Source of the DNA: Arcanobacterium pluranimalium
GTDB taxonomy: Bacteria; Actinomycetota; Actinomycetes; Actinomycetales; Actinomycetaceae
Reading direction: 5' to 3'
DNA: 64,000 nucleotides
Assembly (NCBI RefSeq): GCF_016907845.1
Contig: NZ_JAFBCS010000001.1
Coordinates: forward strand, 1,550,001 to 1,614,000
Numbering within the stretch: position 1 is the stretch's first letter; each line of letters opens with the position of its first letter. Positions 1 through 9,624 of this stretch are shown one piece after another. Below the pieces are notes generated by a model, which searched no databases, was not told the origin of the DNA, and saw only the letters and a list, made by a program, of their open reading frames with translations. The translations under genes were made by a program, and so were the position numbers.

Positions 1-1644
1 GACGAGCGCTGGCGACACGGGCAACGCCCAACGCGGGTCAACCACAACGACGTCGCCAGAAAATTCTCGCGCAGCTTCCACAACCTCGTGTGCGAAAGGA
101 CCAAAACCAATCGCCACAATAGGCTGCTGGCCTTGTTCTTTGCGCTCGAAAAGGACATCAACGTCACCCTCTTGGCGCACCGCAGGCAAAGCTGGAGGCA
201 GCGAACCTTTCGGGTAGCGAATCAAACTTGGCCCATCTAACTGCACCGATTGGCGCAAAAGCTCACGCAAGCGATCGCCGTCGCGCGGAATACCAACCGT
301 GAGACCGGGAACCATTGCACTGATCGCCAGATCCCACATACCGTTGTGCGAAGCGCCGTCGTCGCCCGTGATACCAGCGCGATCGAGGCAGATCGTCACC
401 GGCTCACCGTGTAGAGCGACGTCCATAATCAATTGATCGAAGGCGCGGTTCATAAACGTGGCATAGAGCGCCAGCACTGGATGAAAACCGGCGTGTGCTA
501 GCCCCGCGCACATCGTCATAGCATGCTGTTCAGCAATACCTACGTCAATCACGCGCTCAGGGAATTCTTCTCGCAAAGGTCCTAGACCAACTGGGAGAAG
601 CATGGCGGCCGTAACCCCGACAATCCGTTCGTCTTGACGCGCTAATTCAGTTATTTCTTCAGCAAACACTGAAGTCCAACCGAATCGAGATGGCTCAATC
701 GGGAGTCCCGTTTCTGGATGAATCTTTCCCACCGCGTGGAAGTGATCATCTTTGTTCTGTTCAGCAGGCCGATAACCGCGCCCTTTTTCGGTAATCACAT
801 GGACGACGACGGGGCCACCGAAGTTTTTCGCCATCCGCATCGCCTCATCCAGTTCTTGGATGTCGTGTCCGTTGACCGGGCCAATGTATTTCAATCCGAG
901 CGAGTCGAAGATTCCCGAATCAAAAAGAACGTCTTTCATTCCCCGCTTGATGCCATGCAGCGTCTCGTAGGCGAGCTGACCTGGCGTTCCAGCGCGTTGT
1001 AGTGTGCGCTTTCCCCAACCCAAGAACTTCTCATAATTTCGATGCACTCGCATCGCATCGAGGCGCCGCACTGGTTCGAGTCGGCGCACGATACCGCCTA
1101 CTGTTGGCGCATAAGACCGGCCGTTATCGTTAAGCACAATCACCACTGGACGCTGTGGATCTTCAGCGATATTATTCAAAGCTTCCCAAGCCATACCGCC
1201 AGTCATTGCGCCGTCGCCAATCACTGCGACAGCGTGGTTTTTTCTGCCTGAAAGTTGAAATCCACGTGCGATACCGTCTGCCCACGAAAGCGCGGTGGTG
1301 GCATGGGAGTTTTCCACCACATCATGATCCGATTCTGCGCGCGATGGATAGCCAGAGATTCCGCCTTCCTGACGCAATAGGCTAAAATCTTTGCGCCCGG
1401 TAAGGATTTTATGCACATAGGCTTGATGACCAGTATCAAACACAATTGCATCTGCTGGTGAGGAAAAAACTCGGTGAATCGCGATGGTCAATTCCACCAC
1501 ACCGAGATTCGGGCCAAGATGCCCGCCTGTGCGCGCCACATTTTCGACCAAGAATTGCCGAATTTCAGCAGCTAAGGTATTGAGTTGAACACCGTTGAGC
1601 CTACGAAGATCACTCGGTTCATGGATGTTATCCAGTAAGCTCAT
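1..1644 (-). CDS. dxs: 1-deoxy-D-xylulose-5-phosphate synthase, 3' end outside the window
   Basis: Condenses pyruvate and glyceraldehyde 3-phosphate to DXP, the first step of the non-mevalonate isoprenoid pathway, in the cytoplasm with thiamine diphosphate. The reading frame is open from the ATG at 1642-1644 to base 1, giving 548 codons of a protein usually near 620-640 residues, so roughly the last 75-90 are missing. Visible family motifs are TGHQAYVHK near the N-terminus, the ThDP/Mg site GDGAMTGGMAWEALN, and VNGHDI in the middle domain. The start is supported by AAAGGAG eight bases upstream. It sits downstream of acnA on the same strand, separated by a strong hairpin, so it probably has its own promoter. 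It would feed the polyprenyl synthase encoded at 22.8 kb. Identification is secure. Confidence 0.95.
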   Translation of the reverse strand, partial: MSLLDNIHEPSDLRRLNGVQLNTLAAEIRQFLVENVARTGGHLGPNLGVVELTIAIHRVFSSPADAIVFDTGHQAYVHKILTGRKDFSLLRQEGGISGYPSRAESDHDVVENSHATTALSWADGIARGFQLSGRKNHAVAVIGDGAMTGGMAWEALNNIAEDPQRPVVIVLNDNGRSYAPTVGGIVRRLEPVRRLDAMRVHRNYEKFLGWGKRTLQRAGTPGQLAYETLHGIKRGMKDVLFDSGIFDSLGLKYIGPVNGHDIQELDEAMRMAKNFGGPVVVHVITEKGRGYRPAEQNKDDHFHAVGKIHPETGLPIEPSRFGWTSVFAEEITELARQDERIVGVTAAMLLPVGLGPLREEFPERVIDVGIAEQHAMTMCAGLAHAGFHPVLALYATFMNRAFDQLIMDVALHGEPVTICLDRAGITGDDGASHNGMWDLAISAMVPGLTVGIPRDGDRLRELLRQSVQLDGPSLIRYPKGSLPPALPAVRQEGDVDVLFERKEQGQQPIVAIGFGPFAHEVVEAAREFSGDVVVVDPRWALPVSPALV

Positions 1645-1721
1645 CGCATCTCCTTTCAACTTATTTGCAACAAGAATCTATGTTAGCAGCCACTTGCGCA
1701 ACAGACATTCTACTCGGAAAA

Positions 1722-1767
1722 GCGCTGTGCGATGAGGACGAAATTCGTCGTCCTCATCGCACAGCGC
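1722..1767 (-). terminator. Rho-independent terminator after acnA
   Basis: A perfect 20-bp stem (1722-1741 with 1748-1767) around the six-base loop AATTCG. On the minus strand it is followed by TTTTCC. It lies 80 bases past the acnA stop codon and separates acnA from dxs. Confidence 0.88.
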
Positions 1768-1845
1768 CCGCGTTCACAATCTCTCGAACACCCCCGCAAT
1801 TTCTGTTATTTCCGCAGTTCGCAAAGGGTGGATTTCGTGAGCACT

Positions 1846-4518
1846 TTAGGCAGCAAGCTGCCTGAGCACGTATTGCAAGATTCCACCGTGGCGGAAATAG
1901 TCCGCTTCTCCGGGTGTGTCAATCCGCACAACTGCATCGAATTCGATGGTCTGGCCATTATCGGCGGCAGCTCGAACACGCACGGTTTGCGGCGTCGTAC
2001 CCGAATTGAGCTCTTCGATACCAATAATATCGAATACTTCTTCTCCGCTCAGACCCAAGGAATCGGCGCTCTCCCCAGCTGGGAATTGCAAAGGAAGCAC
2101 GCCCATTCCAATCAAATTAGAGCGGTGAATGCGCTCAAAAGACTGCGCAATGACTGCTTTAACACCGAGCAAGGACGTGCCCTTAGCGGCCCAATCTCGC
2201 GACGAACCTGAGCCGTATTCTTTCCCACCCAATACCACCAGTGGAATATTGTGTTTCGCGTAGTCTTGCGCTGCATCGAAAATAGCCTCTTGGGCACCAG
2301 AGAGGAAATTCTTGGTGTATCCTCCCTCAACTCCATCCAGAAGCTGATTGCGCAAGCGAATATTGGCGAAAGTACCACGAATCATCACTTCGTGGTTGCC
2401 GCGCCGCGAGCCATAAGAGTTGAAATCGCGCCGTTCGACGCCGTGCTCTGCAAGATAACGCCCTGCCGGAGAGTCGGCTTTGATGGCACCTGCCGGCGAG
2501 ATGTGATCGGTGGTCACCGAATCACCTAGCTTGGCAAGCACACGCGCACCCACAATATCTTCAACAGGGCTGAGCTCCATCGTCAAGCCCTCAAAATAAG
2601 GAGCTTTGCGCACATACGTCGATTGTGGATCCCAGGCGAACGTCTCGCCTTCTGGAGTGCTAATCGACTTCCACCGCGCGTCGCCATCGAATACAGAGGC
2701 GTAATTGCGTGCAAACATATTTGAATCGATGGTTTGCTCGATCGTCTCTTGTACTTCTTGAGGAGTTGGCCAAATATCGGCTAGGAATACGTCATTTCCC
2801 TCGTGATCGGTGCCGAGCGGCTCCTTGTCGAAATCAAAATCCATCGTTCCTGCCAGCGCATATGCAATCACCAGCGGAGGTGAAGCGAGATAATTCATCT
2901 TCACATCTGGATTGATTCGCCCCTCAAAGTTGCGATTTCCTGAAAGCACCGAGACGACGGTCAGATCGTTATCGTTCACCGCCTGCGATACTTGGGCTGG
3001 CAGTGGGCCAGAGTTTCCAATGCACGTGGCGCAGCCATAGCCCACGAGGTTGAAACCTAGCGCTTCAAGACTTGGCCAAAGACCAGCTTTTTCGTAGTAG
3101 TCAGTCACAACTTTCGAGCCAGGAGCCATCGAAGTTTTCACCCAAGGCTTGGATTTCAAGCCTTTCGCAACAGCTTTCTTTGCTAAAAGCGCAGCTGCGA
3201 GCATCACGGATGGGTTCGAGGTGTTAGTACAGGACGTAATGGATGCGATGACGACGTCCCCGTGCGTGACACTCGTCTGCACGCCGTCGTCGAGAGTAAT
3301 ATCCACTGCCTGGTTCGCCGCACTTTCTCCCAGGTACGAAGGCAAGGCTTGTTCGAAAGATTCTTTGGCTGAGCTGAGTTCAATGCGATCTTGTGGACGC
3401 TTCGGGCCGGCAATCGACGGCACGACGGTAGAAAGATCAAGCTCAAGATACTCAGAGTACTGAATCTGCGCATTCGGATCGAGCCACAGCCCCTGCTCTT
3501 TGGCATACGCTTCCACTAGCGCGATCTGCTCCTCATTACGACCCGTCAAACGCAGGTAATCGAGCGTCACATCGTCGATCGGGAAGATAGCAGCAGTGGA
3601 ACCAAATTCTGGGCTCATATTGCCAATTGTTGCGCGATTTGCGAGCGGCACTTGCGCCACACCCTCGCCGTAGAACTCCACAAATTTCCCGACGACGCCG
3701 TGCTCGCGCAGTTTTTGAGTGATCGTCAGTACGACGTCGGTCGCCGTGGCACCAGTTGGAATCTCGCCAGTGAGTTTGAAACCTACAACCCGCGGAATGA
3801 GCATCGAAACTGGCTGCCCGAGCATCGCCGCTTCAGCTTCGATGCCACCTACTCCCCAACCGAGCACGCCAAGGCCATTGACCATTGTGGTGTGTGAATC
3901 CGTACCTACGCACGTGTCGGGGTATGCTTCGACGACGCCGTCGCACTCCCGCGTCATCGTAACGCGAGCGAGGTATTCGATATTGACTTGGTGAACGATT
4001 CCAGTACCTGGTGGAACAACTTTGAAATTATCAAAGGCAGTTTGCCCCCAACGAAGGAATTGGTAGCGCTCGCCATTGCGCTCGTATTCGATGTCCATAT
4101 TGCGCTCTAAGGCATCGTTGGTACCGAAAACGTCGATTTGCACCGAATGGTCAATCACCATTTCAGCTGGATTTAGAGGATTGATCTTATCTGGATTTCC
4201 ACCTAAATCTGCTACCGCCTCGCGCATCGTGGCCAGATCTACCACACACGGCACACCGGTAAAGTCCTGCATAACCACGCGAGCAGGAGTAAATTGAATC
4301 TCTTCGCTCGGCACCGCGCTGGCATCCCAGTGAGCGAGAGCTTCGATATGCTTAGCAGTTACGTTCGCACCATCTTCGGTGCGCAGGAGATTTTCTGCAA
4401 GTATCTTCAAGCTGTATGGAAGTTTTTCCAGCCCAGGAACAGCGTTCAATCGATAGATTTGGTATTCCTTGTTACCTACTGTGAGATTTGATTTCGCTTG
4501 AAAAGTGTTGACGCTCAT
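1846..4518 (-). CDS. acnA: Aconitate hydratase (AcnA type)
   Basis: Interconverts citrate and isocitrate in the TCA cycle using a [4Fe-4S] cluster. The 890-residue product has the AcnA/IRP1 length. The cluster ligands are visible: Cys430 in SCTNTSNP, and Cys496 and Cys499 in [12 protein letters not shown]. The C-terminal swivel domain carries [15 protein letters not shown] and [10 protein letters not shown]. The ATG at 4516-4518 has GAAGGAG just upstream. The gene is monocistronic, with a strong terminator downstream and a gap of 95 bases before the RNA methyltransferase gene upstream. A TTGACA hexamer is present in that gap, but I could not pair it with a well-spaced -10 box. acnA next to dxs is also seen in other actinobacteria. 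Function is secure. Confidence 0.96.
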   Translation of the reverse strand: MSVNTFQAKSNLTVGNKEYQIYRLNAVPGLEKLPYSLKILAENLLRTEDGANVTAKHIEALAHWDASAVPSEEIQFTPARVVMQDFTGVPCVVDLATMREAVADLGGNPDKINPLNPAEMVIDHSVQIDVFGTNDALERNMDIEYERNGERYQFLRWGQTAFDNFKVVPPGTGIVHQVNIEYLARVTMTRECDGVVEAYPDTCVGTDSHTTMVNGLGVLGWGVGGIEAEAAMLGQPVSMLIPRVVGFKLTGEIPTGATATDVVLTITQKLREHGVVGKFVEFYGEGVAQVPLANRATIGNMSPEFGSTAAIFPIDDVTLDYLRLTGRNEEQIALVEAYAKEQGLWLDPNAQIQYSEYLELDLSTVVPSIAGPKRPQDRIELSSAKESFEQALPSYLGESAANQAVDITLDDGVQTSVTHGDVVIASITSCTNTSNPSVMLAAALLAKKAVAKGLKSKPWVKTSMAPGSKVVTDYYEKAGLWPSLEALGFNLVGYGCATCIGNSGPLPAQVSQAVNDNDLTVVSVLSGNRNFEGRINPDVKMNYLASPPLVIAYALAGTMDFDFDKEPLGTDHEGNDVFLADIWPTPQEVQETIEQTIDSNMFARNYASVFDGDARWKSISTPEGETFAWDPQSTYVRKAPYFEGLTMELSPVEDIVGARVLAKLGDSVTTDHISPAGAIKADSPAGRYLAEHGVERRDFNSYGSRRGNHEVMIRGTFANIRLRNQLLDGVEGGYTKNFLSGAQEAIFDAAQDYAKHNIPLVVLGGKEYGSGSSRDWAAKGTSLLGVKAVIAQSFERIHRSNLIGMGVLPLQFPAGESADSLGLSGEEVFDIIGIEELNSGTTPQTVRVRAAADNGQTIEFDAVVRIDTPGEADYFRHGGILQYVLRQLAA

Positions 4519-4613
4519 GGCACTCCTTCAACTTTGTATTCGTACCAGTGTCCACAATACCACTTATCTCGATGTCAAGATACAATTTAGCGCACGTTAT
4601 TATCTAAAGGTGA

Positions 4614-5843
4614 TTATTCAAAGATGGTCACTACCTCAAAATGATGAGTGTTGGGGAAGATATCAAAGCCCTCAATCGACTTCACGTGCCGTCCAGCTGC
4701 GACCATCGCAGCGGCGTCCCGTGCCATCGACGCTGGATCGCAAGAGATTAAAGCGATGCGTTGCGCTGGAGAATTCGCAAGAACTCGCGCACTTTCTACG
4801 CCCAAACCTGCACGCGGTGGATCAGCAATCACACAATCAGCATCAGCTACACACCTTGAAATAAAAGCCGAATCAATTCGCCGATTGCTTACCTGCGCCC
4901 AGTCCATCCCCTCGAGATTCCCGGCAGCATCTACACACGCCGTCTTTGACCCTTCAACTGCAAGAACTCGACCACTTTCACCAACACGCTTGGCAATAGG
5001 AACGGAAAATAGACCCGCACCTGCAAAAAGATCGACAATTTTCATGCTTTCTTGGACATCTAATGCCTCAAGAACGGAACTCAATAACACCTTGGGTGCA
5101 CGCAAATGCATCTGCCAAAATCCATTCGCATGTACATCATAATGATGCATAGTTGCATCGTCGCCAACGATTTGTTCAACCGTGGCTGCAGTACGCACAC
5201 CTGGGGCACAAAAAACGGCATTGCCATTACACAACACATTCTCACCAGTACTTGGTGACACCACGCGCACCTTATCGCCAGTTTTTATTGCGCTATCCCA
5301 ACGCGCCCCGAAAAGATCCAGATCATCAAAATCCCAAACCCCTAATGGCATAGCATCAATTGGCACGAGATCGTGGCTGCGCTCGTGATACATGCCAAAA
5401 CCTGTCGACATTTTTACAAGGTCCAGACGTGTGCGCCAATGCCACCCATCGCCGTCGTCAATCGGGCGAACTCGCACATCACAATTGGCGAGATGCTCAG
5501 CTAAAGGCTCTCCCCCGATACGGCGAATCTGGCCGCGCAAAACCTGCGTTTTTAGCTCTCTTTGCCAGGCCAAATCAATATGACCAAAATCGGCTGCACC
5601 GCTAATTCCCGCTGCACCCGCTGGCCACGGATGCTCAACGCGTTTCTCAGATGGTTCAATCACATCAACTACCACGCCACGCAAAAACTTTGCCCGCGCC
5701 TGCGTCAATTCGACGCTCACAAGCTCGCCGGGAATCGCCCCACGCACAAAAACCACGCGATCTTCAAAGCGTCCGACGCTCAAACCACCATGAGCGACGT
5801 CTGTGATTCGTAACGTGAAGCGTTCATCGTATTTATTTCCCAA
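4614..5843 (-). CDS. TRAM-domain RNA (uracil-C5) methyltransferase, RumA/TrmA family, without Fe-S cysteines
   Basis: SAM-dependent methyltransferase predicted to make 5-methyluridine in rRNA or tRNA. An N-terminal TRAM domain (about residues 5-60) precedes the Rossmann methyltransferase domain with DLFAGAGLFSVP (SAM), DCVIADPPRAGL, and SCDPASMARD holding the catalytic cysteine. The stretch where RumA enzymes have a four-cysteine Fe-S cluster (after VEHPWPAGAAG) has no cysteine. The frame is open further upstream, but I place the start at the TTG at 5841-5843: GGAGG lies seven bases before it and the TRAM domain begins directly after. This start overlaps the end of the DUF3159 gene by 11 bases, so the two are probably translationally coupled. 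The M. tuberculosis counterpart is likely Rv2689c. Substrate (rRNA or tRNA) cannot be decided. Confidence 0.85.
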   Translation of the reverse strand: MGNKYDERFTLRITDVAHGGLSVGRFEDRVVFVRGAIPGELVSVELTQARAKFLRGVVVDVIEPSEKRVEHPWPAGAAGISGAADFGHIDLAWQRELKTQVLRGQIRRIGGEPLAEHLANCDVRVRPIDDGDGWHWRTRLDLVKMSTGFGMYHERSHDLVPIDAMPLGVWDFDDLDLFGARWDSAIKTGDKVRVVSPSTGENVLCNGNAVFCAPGVRTAATVEQIVGDDATMHHYDVHANGFWQMHLRAPKVLLSSVLEALDVQESMKIVDLFAGAGLFSVPIAKRVGESGRVLAVEGSKTACVDAAGNLEGMDWAQVSNRRIDSAFISRCVADADCVIADPPRAGLGVESARVLANSPAQRIALISCDPASMARDAAAMVAAGRHVKSIEGFDIFPNTHHFEVVTIFE

Positions 5844-6546
5844 GACTTGCCCTCCGTGCCTTTTCACTATCCAAAAAAGGCTTGAGATATGCCCACGAAT
5901 ACCAGGCGAAAAGCGCAAAAAGCGGCAAACCCAGCACAATTTTCGCAATCCCGAGAGCTTCAGTTTGATCCAAATAGAACAGCGGAATGGTCACAGCGAG
6001 CCGGATAGCGAAAAGCCCCAGCCACAGCCACGTCACAGTCGTATAAGCACGCCGTAGCCCACACCGCGCCCGATCGTTACGCCATTCCTGGTCATGCCCC
6101 ATAATCAACGAAATAACCACACCGAACAGTGGCCAACGAACCACGAGCGATACGAGCAACACAAAAAAATATGCCGCATTGGTCAAAATGCCCCACACAA
6201 AAATATGAGAGGCCTGGCCAGTCTTCCAGGCGAGAACTACCGAAATCAGCATGGCCGCCAGACCGCTGAGCGCAGGAGTAACAGGAATCTTCTGAATTAG
6301 CCTTCCCCCTACAAACAGCACACAAATCAAAAGCGCTATAAGGGCAGGGGTTCCAAAATCACCCAAAATAATAAAAAGCACGAGAAAAGCAAATGTTGGC
6401 GCTACCGACTCGACGATACCGCGTACACCACCGACCGCCGTCATCACATCGAATTTTTCGCCAGCAATAGCGCCAATACCACCTGCTACTGACGCACCTG
6501 CCGTGTGATCATCATTGTGTTGGAGCGTCACAGCGTCATTCCCCAT
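5833..6546 (-). CDS. DUF3159 integral membrane protein
   Basis: Conserved actinobacterial membrane protein of unknown function. The protein of about 237 residues has several hydrophobic segments (for example around FLVLFIILGDFG, ALIALLICVLFVGG, and AAYFFVLLVSLVV) and the family-typical stretch VVISLIMGHDQEWRND. The start is uncertain: ATG at 6544-6546 is used here, a TTG three codons upstream at 6553-6555 is possible, and neither has a clear ribosome binding site. Either start overlaps the end of the DUF3710 gene, so translation is probably coupled. It sits in a DUF4193-DUF3710-DUF3159-methyltransferase run that follows the order around M. tuberculosis Rv2689c-Rv2699c, with some genes missing. 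Confidence 0.82.
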   Translation of the reverse strand: MGNDAVTLQHNDDHTAGASVAGGIGAIAGEKFDVMTAVGGVRGIVESVAPTFAFLVLFIILGDFGTPALIALLICVLFVGGRLIQKIPVTPALSGLAAMLISVVLAWKTGQASHIFVWGILTNAAYFFVLLVSLVVRWPLFGVVISLIMGHDQEWRNDRARCGLRRAYTTVTWLWLGLFAIRLAVTIPLFYLDQTEALGIAKIVLGLPLFALFAWYSWAYLKPFLDSEKARRASLGK

Positions 6547-7183
6547 GACGGTCAAGATGCGGAATCTTCAAGGTGAGCAACTCACGCGGCGGATGCGGTT
6601 CAGCGCCACGTTCAACGACGACGTCTTCCAAAATACTTAACATCTGAACGGCGGCATTGGAATCAAAACCGGCTCGTCCGTACAAAGTCACTCGCATAAA
6701 CCAACGCGGCCCGTCCACTCCTAAAAACAGGTGCGGCGCAAACTCTTTGGAATTTGCCACCGGCATTTGCGCCAGCAAGCCCTTTCCAAGCGGCGAATCT
6801 ATCTCCTGCGACGATCCGCCCTGCGCAGCAATTGACGTGCGCATATCGAGCCGAATTTCATCCCATAAACCCCGTGTTTTCGGTGCAGCAAAGACTTGTA
6901 GCTGGAGCACAGAATCGTCTTTCATATACACCACACCCAGCACATGTTCCTGGGTCGGGTCGGTTGTGAACTGGAGCGTAGCACCAGATACCGCTGGAAT
7001 TTTCAGCGCACCTGCGTCGATCAAATCATCAACGCCGCCGTACTCGCTGATATCAAAAGGACCAGAATTTCGGTGCGATTCGGGCGCATGTGTTGATTCG
7101 GGCGCATCTGTTGAGGTAACCTCCTCAACTTGCGCATTCACTTCAACATCTTCTGTATTCTTCGCACGCGAAAACAGTCCCAT
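6536..7183 (-). CDS. DUF3710 domain protein
   Basis: Conserved actinobacterial protein of unknown function (Rv2696c-like). The 215-residue product begins MGLFSRAKN, continues through an acidic linker, then a globular domain with the family-typical FDISEYGG, DLGA-like DLIDAGALKIP, and GPRWFMRVTLYG. The ATG at 7181-7183 is chosen because GAGGAG precedes it at good spacing; an in-frame GTG two codons upstream would lie inside that ribosome binding site. In M. tuberculosis and relatives dut and a DUF3093 gene normally separate this gene from DUF4193; here only about 54 bases do. Confidence 0.87.
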   Translation of the reverse strand: MGLFSRAKNTEDVEVNAQVEEVTSTDAPESTHAPESHRNSGPFDISEYGGVDDLIDAGALKIPAVSGATLQFTTDPTQEHVLGVVYMKDDSVLQLQVFAAPKTRGLWDEIRLDMRTSIAAQGGSSQEIDSPLGKGLLAQMPVANSKEFAPHLFLGVDGPRWFMRVTLYGRAGFDSNAAVQMLSILEDVVVERGAEPHPPRELLTLKIPHLDRHGE

Positions 7184-7237
7184 CTTCACTCCTCAGTCCG
7201 TATAACCAACTCTACCTGCGATTATAGAGAATTCACC

Positions 7238-7537
7238 TCAGGATGCGCACTCCGCACACACTGGCTGACCATTTTCTTCATAAGCGAGCTGTGAACGATG
7301 GTGCACGAGGAAACATGATGAACAGGTAAATTCGTCGTCTTGCGCAGGGATAACGGCTACCGACAGTTCAACATTAGACAGATCAGCACCGGGAAGTTCA
7401 AAACCATCGGCAGCTTCTGCCTCGTCAATATCAACGGAATTGGACTGGTGATCCGAGCGTCGAGCTTTGAGCTCATCTAAAGAATCAGCTTTCAGCTCCT
7501 CATCTTGCTTGCGTGGGGCATCGTAATCTGTTGCCAT
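7238..7537 (-). CDS. DUF4193 zinc-ribbon protein
   Basis: Small actinobacterial protein (99 residues) of unknown function, near-universal in the phylum (Rv2699c family). The ends match the family: MATDYDAPR at the start, SLDELKARR, FELPGADLS, then a C-terminal zinc-ribbon of CSSC and CAEC. The four cysteines are likely zinc ligands. The ATG at 7535-7537 has only a weak GGAAC upstream. It is the first gene of a leftward run with DUF3710 and DUF3159, divergent from sepH. Confidence 0.9.
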   Translation of the reverse strand: MATDYDAPRKQDEELKADSLDELKARRSDHQSNSVDIDEAEAADGFELPGADLSNVELSVAVIPAQDDEFTCSSCFLVHHRSQLAYEENGQPVCAECAS

Positions 7538-7779
7538 TACTGTTCCATTTCAATAATTCATCGCAGGTTCGCCGCCTCAAAATGAGACGAAGAATCTCGA
7601 TTGATTCTGTGCACTTGTCCCAGTCTTTGTATCAAAGGTTGACGAAATAAGCAAGAAGAAAAATAAATTCCCATCTAACTGCAGGTTTCTAGCCGAAGAT
7701 CGTGAAATTTTTGAACACACCTGCCGCATAATCACAATTTACGGCTTGGAAATGGCAGTCTATTACTTTAGGAGGAAGA

Positions 7780-8943
7780 ATGATTGAGCTTGAACTCTTG
7801 GGACTAGATGCCGACGGCGCACATCTATCGTTGAACGACGTCGAAGGCAACCGGTACTCTCTACCCATTTCAGACGAGTTGCGCGCTGCGCTCAGACGCG
7901 ATCTTCCCGCTCCTGCGCAAGCTGAGCTCAAGCCACTTTCCCCGCGCGAAATTCAAGCGTATTTCCGTGCTGGTAAAACCATTTCAGAGGTTTCAGAACT
8001 CACTTCAGTTCCTCCATCGCAGCTTTCAAGTCTCGAGCATCCAATAAAAGTTGAGCGTCAATACAATGCCAGCCTTGCACGGGCGTTCCGACTCAGCCAA
8101 GACAATGGCGGAATGACTCTCGAAGAATTGGTCGTTTCTCGCCTTGTTGATCGCGGTCTGAATGGCGCTGCCATTGAATGGGATGCCGTGCGCGAATCAG
8201 GCGAGCCGTGGGCGCTGATTGCTCGCTACACCATTGCTTCAAATAATTACGAAGCACGCTGGACGCTCAATATGAAGTCCCAAACGGTAGTTGCGCTCAA
8301 CGATGAAGCTTCGTGGCTCACTGAAACACAAATTCCCGCTCCGCACGCACCGTGGCGTCCGCTAAATACGCCTAGGATTCCTGCTGAGGGCACGTTCACC
8401 CAGCAACAGGGCAACTCCGCCGCTCCTATTTCTTCCGATACGGCTGCACAAGCGCCGCATTCTGACCCAGCGGCTGCTGTTGATCTCAAGAACGTTTCCA
8501 CGCTCCCATTCGATAACGCACACGAAGAAACAGATGAATCACCCGCTTCTTCTTCGATAAATATCGACGACGTTCTCGCTTCGCTTGATTCGCAACGCGG
8601 AGTTTCACGCCCGATGCCTGTGGATTTTGACGAGGAAGAGTTCACCGGCGCTCATCCTGCCGATTCTGAGCCGTATCTTGCACAAGATGCCACTGTGCTG
8701 CAGTTGCCTACTCGCAATACCGAGGCATCTGATTCCGATGATGAGCTCGTCTTGCCGGTCGATGTGGACGACTTCCCCATTGATTCGGCAGATTCAGATT
8801 CATTGCCTGGTCTGAGCACTAGTGAATCTGAGCTTTCCGACGCTCAAAAGAGCAACGCCACTGCCAAGAAAAAGACTCGACGCGATCGTCCGGCTATGCC
8901 GTCTTGGGATGAAATCGTGTTCGGATATTCAAAAGACGACTAA
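7780..8943 (+). CDS. sepH: SepH-like cell division protein (DUF3071)
   Basis: SepH is an actinobacterial cell division factor known to bind and stimulate assembly of FtsZ. The 387-residue protein has the conserved N-terminal domain (starting MIELELLGLDADG, about residues 1-165) with a helix-turn-helix-like segment around TISEVSELTSVPPSQL. A long acidic, low-complexity Ser/Asp/Glu region follows (about 200-350), then a short conserved basic tail ending in PSWDEIVFGY. The ATG has a strong AGGAGGAAGA ribosome binding site. The order DUF4193 then sepH matches related actinobacteria. Role assigned by homology. Confidence 0.88.
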   Translation: MIELELLGLDADGAHLSLNDVEGNRYSLPISDELRAALRRDLPAPAQAELKPLSPREIQAYFRAGKTISEVSELTSVPPSQLSSLEHPIKVERQYNASLARAFRLSQDNGGMTLEELVVSRLVDRGLNGAAIEWDAVRESGEPWALIARYTIASNNYEARWTLNMKSQTVVALNDEASWLTETQIPAPHAPWRPLNTPRIPAEGTFTQQQGNSAAPISSDTAAQAPHSDPAAAVDLKNVSTLPFDNAHEETDESPASSSINIDDVLASLDSQRGVSRPMPVDFDEEEFTGAHPADSEPYLAQDATVLQLPTRNTEASDSDDELVLPVDVDDFPIDSADSDSLPGLSTSESELSDAQKSNATAKKKTRRDRPAMPSWDEIVFGYSKDD

Positions 8944-8979
8944 TTCTAAAGCGAACCTATTTCTTCTGATTTTTGCTTC

Positions 8980-9624
8980 TTACTCTTCGCTCTCAAGCAA
9001 AGTGTGTGGCGAAAGTTCTGCTGCATGCGCATATTGGGCAGTCATTCCTTGCATATGATGTTTTCTACACAAGACTTCATATGCGACGACGGCGTTCCCA
9101 TCAGTATCGCCAACCACAACCTGTTCGCCCTCACGTACCATCACTCCGTTGACGGTACGCGCATTGTGCGTGGCGCGTGAACCACACCAGCACAGTGCTT
9201 CAACCTGCAATCGCTCAACTCTATCGGCCAATTCGAGCATTCGAGCCGAACCGGGAAATAGATTAGTCAAAAAATCGGACGTGATCCCAAAGCCGTAGAC
9301 GTTGATCTCGATCTCATCGACAATCCGAGCCAATTGATCTACTTGCTCTCGAGAATAAAACTGCACCTCATCGCAGATAATATAATCAACTCGACCACGC
9401 ATTCTTTGGGAGTTTACCTCCACCCAAAAATTGGTGTCTGGATGCACCTCAAGCGCGTCAGTGATCAAGCCGAGCCGCGAAGAGAGTTTTCCATCACCGG
9501 CGCGATCATTCATCGAAAAAATTATTCCGTTCAATCCGCGCTGCCGGTAGTTGTAGGCAGTTTGAAGTGCTAATGTCGATTTGCCGCAATCCATCGTTCC
9601 CGAGAAAAAGACCAGCTCAGCCAC
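8980..9624 (-). CDS. tdk: Thymidine kinase
   Basis: Phosphorylates thymidine to dTMP with ATP in the salvage pathway. The 214-residue protein has the P-loop SGTMDCGKST (residues 8-17), Walker B-like DEVQFY, and the C-terminal lasso/zinc region with CWCGSRATHNART and LCRKHH. The GTG start at 9622-9624 shares one base with the upstream stop codon (TAGTG), implying translational coupling to the phosphodiesterase gene. Salvage may matter because dut is absent from its usual nearby place. Confidence 0.95.
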   Translation of the reverse strand: MAELVFFSGTMDCGKSTLALQTAYNYRQRGLNGIIFSMNDRAGDGKLSSRLGLITDALEVHPDTNFWVEVNSQRMRGRVDYIICDEVQFYSREQVDQLARIVDEIEINVYGFGITSDFLTNLFPGSARMLELADRVERLQVEALCWCGSRATHNARTVNGVMVREGEQVVVGDTDGNAVVAYEVLCRKHHMQGMTAQYAHAAELSPHTLLESEE

